Shown here: positions 60,610-64,000 of the stretch, piece after piece
Numbering within the stretch: the first letter of the stretch is position 1
Layout of the letters: each line of letters begins with the position of its first letter
DNA from: Clostridiales bacterium
Lineage (GTDB): Bacteria > Bacillota > Clostridia > Christensenellales > Aristaeellaceae
Direction: 5' to 3'
DNA: 64,000 bases
Assembly (NCBI GenBank): GCA_017569285.1
Contig: CP069419.1
Location: forward strand, 1,550,001-1,614,000
Position numbers and translations under genes: made by a program
The notes under the pieces: model-generated
Databases searched by the model: none
Told to the model about the DNA's origin: nothing
Seen by the model: the letters and a program-made list of their open reading frames with translations, nothing else

Positions 60610-61653
60610 TCAGACAATCGTGATTTTTTCCGTACTTTCCTCGATCTCGCCGATGATATAGGCGTCCTCGCCGTAATCCCGCAGGATATTCAGCGCCTTC
60701 TCCGCGTCTTCCGGAGCCACCACGATGCTCATGCCCACGCCCATGTTGTAGGTGTTGAACATGTCGCGCTCGCTGACGTTCCCCGCTTCCGCGATCAGGT
60801 CGAAAATCGGAAGTACCCGGACCTTGCTGCGTTCGATCTTCGCACCGAGGCCGTCCGGAATGCTCCGCGGGATATTCTCGTAGAATCCGCCGCCGGTGAT
60901 GTGGCTGATGCCCTTGACGTCCGCTTCCTTCAGCAGCGCCAGCACCGGCTTCACATAGATGCGGGTGGGCTCCAGCAGGGCCTCTCCCAGGCTCTTCCCG
61001 CCCAGCCGTTCCACCGGGCTGGTCAGGTCTGCGTTCTCCACGTCGAACACCTTCCGCACCAGGCTGAAGCCGTTCGAATGAACTCCGGAGGAGGCCAGCG
61101 CGATGATCACGTCCCCGGCCTTCATCCGGCTGTTGTCAATCATCTTTGCCTTGTCCACAATGCCGGTGGTGTAACCCGCCAGGTCGTACTCATCCTCCGG
61201 CATCATGCCGGGATGCTCCGCCGTCTCGCCGCCGATCAGCGCGGCGCCGGCCTGCACGCATCCGTCGCATACACCTTTCACAATCTGCTCGATTACTTCC
61301 GGAACGTTCTTGCCGCAGGCAATGTAGTCCAGGAAGAACAGCGGCTGCGCGCCGCAGCAGATGATATCGTTCACGCACATCGCCACGCAGTCGATGCCGA
61401 TTGTGTCATGCTTGTTCATCAGGAAGGCGATCTTCAGCTTGGTGCCGACGCCGTCCGTTCCGGAAACCAGGATCGGCTGCTTCATGCCCGCCAGGTCCGG
61501 CTCAAACAGGCCGCCGAAACCGCCCACTTCCGTGTCGGCGCCGGGAGTCTTGGTCCGGCTGATATGCTTCTTCATCAGTTCTACCGCGCGGTATCCCGCG
61601 GTGATATCCACACCAGCCGCCGCGTAGGCTTCGGATTTCGAATTCTCAATCAT
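60610..61653 (-). CDS. purM: Phosphoribosylformylglycinamidine cyclo-ligase
   Basis: 347 residues. AIR synthetase. N-terminal [25 protein letters not shown]-binding [11 protein letters not shown] ... [54 protein letters not shown], and [16 protein letters not shown]. Complete. Separated from purF by 85 bases with no structure that I can see and from purN by 19. Confidence 0.97.
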   Translation of the reverse strand: MIENSKSEAYAAAGVDITAGYRAVELMKKHISRTKTPGADTEVGGFGGLFEPDLAGMKQPILVSGTDGVGTKLKIAFLMNKHDTIGIDCVAMCVNDIICCGAQPLFFLDYIACGKNVPEVIEQIVKGVCDGCVQAGAALIGGETAEHPGMMPEDEYDLAGYTTGIVDKAKMIDNSRMKAGDVIIALASSGVHSNGFSLVRKVFDVENADLTSPVERLGGKSLGEALLEPTRIYVKPVLALLKEADVKGISHITGGGFYENIPRSIPDGLGAKIERSKVRVLPIFDLIAEAGNVSERDMFNTYNMGVGMSIVVAPEDAEKALNILRDYGEDAYIIGEIEESTEKITIV

Positions 61654-61738
61654 GGACTTTTATCCTCCGTCCGTTATCTTTCCAGTTCCTCATCCTCGTT
61701 CATTGTTTCTGGTTCTTGGAGCTGGTTCGCTGTACGTT

Positions 61739-63163
61739 TTATTCTTTACCGTTCCAGCAGTAAGTGCAGAGTTCACACGGATTCAGGCCGATGGCCTTGA
61801 TCACGCCTTCCAGCGTCTGGAATTCCAGGGAAGCGAAATGGAATTTTTCGCAGATCGTTTCCCGCAGCTTCTTCCCGCGTTCTGTACTGCCGTCGGCGTA
61901 CTCGTCGATGTACTTCAGGCCTTCCTCGCCTTCCAGCTCCACGATCACCCGGCGGGCAATCAGTTCCATATCGCTGTTGGAGCGGGAGAAGTTCAGGTAC
62001 TTGCAGGCGTACATGATCGGCGGGCATGCGCTGCGCATATGCACGCTCTTGGCGCCGCTTTCGTACAGGAACTCAACCGTTTCGCGCAGCTGTGTTCCGC
62101 GGACGATGGAGTCATCCACAAACAGCAGGTTCTTGCCCCGGATCAGTTCGTTCACGGGGATCTGCTTCATCTTCGCGATCTTGTCCCGGTCCTTCTGGCT
62201 GGCCGGCATAAAGCTGCGGCTCCAAGTGGGCGTGTATTTGATGAACGCCCGGGCAAAGGGAACGCCGCTCTCGTTGGCGTATCCGATCGCGTGGGGGGTA
62301 CCGGAATCCGGCACGCCGCCGACGTAGTCGATCGGGTCATTCCGCCCGGCTGCCTTGTCGTTTTCCGCCAGGATCGCACCGTTGCGGTAGCGCATCTCCT
62401 CCACGTTCACGCCCTCGTAGGTGGAGGTGGGATATCCGTAATAGCTCCACAGGAAGGAGCAGATCTTCTTTTCCTTCAAGGGCGGGGACAGCCGGGTCAT
62501 CTTGTCGGGCGTCAGCTCCACGATTTCCCCAGGCCCAAGCTCGCAGACATCTTCAAATCCCGTCTTGTGATACGCGAAGGATTCAAACGCGACCGCGTAT
62601 CCGTCTTCCCGCTTTCCAACCGCCACCGGCAGCCGGCCCATGCGGTCCCGCGCGGCAATCAGCGTACCCCGCTCCGTCAGGATCAGGATGGATGCCGTGC
62701 CGACAATGGACTTCTGGGCAAAACGGATGCCCTCGGCGAAATTGCTCTTCTGGTTGATCAGCGCACTCAGCAGCTCGGTCTGGTTGATCTGGCCGCCGGT
62801 CATGGAATCGAAATGACCGCCGCTGAAGCTCAGGTACTGCTCAATCAGCGCGTCCGCGTTGTTGATCACACCGGTCATGCAAATCGCGTACGTGCCCAGG
62901 TTGGAGCGGATCAGCAGCGGCTGCGGATCTGCGTCCGAGATGCAGCCGATGGCCGATGTGCCGCGCATTTCTTCAAAGATGTGCTCAAATTTCGTACGGA
63001 ACGGCGCGTTGCAGATGTTGTGGATCTTGCGCTGCAGTCCGATTTCCTTGTCCCACGCCGCCATGCCGGCTCTCCGGGTGCCCAGGTGGCTGTGGTAGTC
63101 CACGCCAAAGAACACGTCCAGCATGCAGTCGTTCTTGGATGCGATTCCGAAATATCCTCCCAT
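61739..63163 (-). CDS. purF: Amidophosphoribosyltransferase-like protein, N-terminal catalytic Cys replaced by Gly
   Basis: 474 residues. Committed step of purine synthesis. The PRPP loop NLLFVDDSIVRGTQLRETVEFL and GVPDSGTPHAIGYANESGVPFARAFIKYTPTWSRSFM are intact, and the C-terminal CELCTYCWNGKE is like the iron-sulfur ligands of Bacillus PurF. The N-terminus, however, reads MGGYFGIASKNDCMLDV; in active Ntn-type PurF the residue after Met (or a propeptide) is Cys, here Gly. No upstream start restoring Cys is seen. The later KNDC cysteine is at the wrong position. Known relatives with MGGFFG starts exist. It may use free ammonia or a partner. Confidence 0.92.
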   Translation of the reverse strand: MGGYFGIASKNDCMLDVFFGVDYHSHLGTRRAGMAAWDKEIGLQRKIHNICNAPFRTKFEHIFEEMRGTSAIGCISDADPQPLLIRSNLGTYAICMTGVINNADALIEQYLSFSGGHFDSMTGGQINQTELLSALINQKSNFAEGIRFAQKSIVGTASILILTERGTLIAARDRMGRLPVAVGKREDGYAVAFESFAYHKTGFEDVCELGPGEIVELTPDKMTRLSPPLKEKKICSFLWSYYGYPTSTYEGVNVEEMRYRNGAILAENDKAAGRNDPIDYVGGVPDSGTPHAIGYANESGVPFARAFIKYTPTWSRSFMPASQKDRDKIAKMKQIPVNELIRGKNLLFVDDSIVRGTQLRETVEFLYESGAKSVHMRSACPPIMYACKYLNFSRSNSDMELIARRVIVELEGEEGLKYIDEYADGSTERGKKLRETICEKFHFASLEFQTLEGVIKAIGLNPCELCTYCWNGKE

Positions 63164-63190
63164 ATTTCCCCGCTCTTTTCCTTATTGATA

Positions 63191-63691
63191 TTATTTGGCT
63201 TCCTTCAGCCTCGCCATGATCCCGGCGTCCTTCTCCAGCACGTTCCGGGCATCCTTTTCCCGCTTGGCTTCCAGCTTCTCCGCCAGTCCGGCGTCTTCCA
63301 GCGCCAGGATCTGGGCCGCCAGCAGCGCGGCGTTTCCGCCGCCGTTCACCGCCACCGTAGCCACCGGAATCCCCGTCGGCATCTGAACGGTGCTCAGCAG
63401 CGCATCCAGCCCTTCCAGGCAGGGACCCGTGCATGGAATCCCGATCACCGGCAGGGTGGTGTTGGCTGCGATGGCGCCCGCCAGGTGCGCGGCCATTCCC
63501 GCAGCAGCAATCAGCACACCGAATCCGTTTTCCCGCGCGCGGATCGCGAAGTCCCGCGCCTGGACCGGTGTACGGTGTGCTGAGTATACATGGGCTTCAT
63601 AGGGAATCCCCAGGCTGTCCAGCATATCTGTCGCTTTTCTGATCACCGGCAGGTCGCTGTCGCTGCCCATGATGATCCCGACCTTTTTCAT
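63191..63691 (-). CDS. purE: N5-CAIR mutase PurE (class I)
   Basis: 166 residues. GSDSDLPVIRKATDMLDSLGIPYEAHVYSAHRTP is the class I motif with S-D-L-P, followed by VLIAAAGMAAHLAGAIAANTTLPVIGIPC. First gene of the purine operon, just downstream of the promoter and PurBox. purK is not next to it and not in the window. ATG follows AAAGGAG by 10 bases. Confidence 0.96.
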   Translation of the reverse strand: MKKVGIIMGSDSDLPVIRKATDMLDSLGIPYEAHVYSAHRTPVQARDFAIRARENGFGVLIAAAGMAAHLAGAIAANTTLPVIGIPCTGPCLEGLDALLSTVQMPTGIPVATVAVNGGGNAALLAAQILALEDAGLAEKLEAKREKDARNVLEKDAGIMARLKEAK

Positions 63692-63753
63692 CGATCCGTC
63701 GCTCCTTTGCTTTCCGCGGTGTCAGCCGCGCCAATCGCTGAATTTCCGTTATC

Positions 63754-63782
63754 ATAATAGTCCTAAATCCGAACATTGTCAA
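63754..63782 (-). promoter_or_regulatory. Promoter of the purine operon
   Basis: Minus strand -35 TTGACA (63777-63782), -10 TATTAT (63754-63759), 17-base spacing, about 60 bases before purE. The spacer contains the PurBox. The gene-free stretch 63692-64000 holds this promoter, the PurBox, a palindrome and an upstream gene's terminator. Confidence 0.88.
63765..63777 (+). promoter_or_regulatory. PurBox (PurR-type operator)
   Basis: AAATCCGAACATT matches the Gram-positive PurBox consensus AWWWCCGAACWWT at every position and lies between the -35 and -10 boxes. A 12 of 13 match (AAAACCGAACGTT) lies on the opposite strand at 63825-63837. PurR itself is not in the window. Regulation by PRPP-sensing PurR is inferred. 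Confidence 0.72.
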
Positions 63783-63816
63783 CGCAAAAATCATAAATAA
63801 TCCGGAAATAGACCCA

Positions 63817-63852
63817 AAAACACGAACGTTCGGTTTTGAACGTTCGTGTTTT
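63817..63852. promoter_or_regulatory. Long palindrome upstream of the purine promoter
   Basis: Perfect 15-bp arms (63817-63831 with 63838-63852) with GAACGTTC palindromes inside each arm and A/T runs outside. Either a rho-independent terminator with U-run on both strands, or a double operator next to the PurBox; the GAACGTTC halves overlap PurBox-like CCGAAC. Confidence 0.7.
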
Positions 63853-63931
63853 GTCCGTTCTGGTTGATACTTTTCCATTCTGCTATTCCCGGTTTTTTCC
63901 ATGCGGTGATGCAAAAATCCCGGATTGCGTG

Positions 63932-63969
63932 AAAAAAACCGCCCGGAAGGCATTTGCGCTTCCGGGCGG
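63932..63969 (-). terminator. Terminator of the gene beyond the right edge
   Basis: CCGCCCGGAA (63939-63948) pairs with TTCCGGGCGG (63960-63969); T7 follows on the minus strand (63932-63938). It must end a leftward gene that lies outside the window. Confidence 0.85.
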
Positions 63970-64000
63970 GGATGATTCTGTCAGATATCCGCAGCCTTGG

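Noticed and set aside
63816-63852. LexA/SOS site because of GAAC...GTTC symmetry
   Set aside because: The halves are GAACGTTC with no 4-base spacer as in the Gram-positive SOS box; PurBox-like or terminator reading fits better beside purE.

Overview
The window looks like chromosomal core sequence of a high-G+C, anaerobic member of the Bacillota (Clostridia). The inference rests on gene content: an F-type ATPase with a sodium-type c subunit, an ECF vitamin transporter beside type III pantothenate kinase, formate-tetrahydrofolate ligase, LuxS, MrfA/MrfB, a SecA with a zinc-binding tail, an orphan PTS IIC protein and strong TTGnnn/TATAAT promoters. A gut or rumen relative of Christensenellales/Aristaeella is my best guess; nothing in the window proves the genus. 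I see no tRNA, rRNA, CRISPR array, transposase or phage gene.

Layout. 1-5547: leftward atp operon (atpI-B-E-F-H-A-G-D, atpD cut by the window edge), interrupted between atpG and atpD by a tandem 103-bp palindromic repeat. 5765-6889: a membrane protein with a RanBP2-type zinc finger. 6933-13324: a leftward five-gene operon, mrfA-mrfB-TPR-lepB-aldo/keto reductase, divergent from glgA (13501-14946). 14992-17518: a metal-efflux operon (HMA protein, P1B ATPase, ArsR repressor) with a clear promoter and operator. 17676-20058: NUDIX hydrolase, flavin reductase-like protein and PTS IIC. 20124-25209: ECF S-component, coaX, hom, a HAD-thymidylate kinase fusion and mnmA. 25401-29188: luxS, a serine hydrolase, pyrimidine-nucleoside phosphorylase and yebC. 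29258-34357: DUF1461 protein, tsaD, gtrA-like, uvrA. 34478-38360: secA and prfB. 38544-42997: a large surface protein, a zinc-ribbon membrane protein and a MATE exporter. 43193-49604: sugar ABC importer (binding protein plus two permeases), a small secreted protein and a GH3 glycosidase. 49805-51139: rarA. 51203-63691: a leftward purine operon, purE-F-M-N, IMP cyclohydrolase, AICAR formyltransferase, purD, purL, fhs.

The purine operon forms one metabolic unit. PurF starts the pathway; PurD, PurN, PurL, PurM and PurE carry it forward; the last two steps are done by a stand-alone AICAR formyltransferase and an archaeal-type (PurO family) IMP cyclohydrolase instead of bifunctional PurH. Fhs, last in the operon, makes the 10-formyl-THF consumed by PurN and the AICAR formyltransferase. 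The operon promoter carries an exact PurBox. The PurF-like protein has Gly where the catalytic Cys of the glutaminase domain should be.

The most unusual signals are (a) two families of structured intergenic repeats that sit against or supply stop codons and show compensatory base changes between copies, (b) the PurO/split-PurH arrangement with the Cys-less PurF, (c) the two-carboxylate c subunit, and (d) the HAD-thymidylate kinase fusion.
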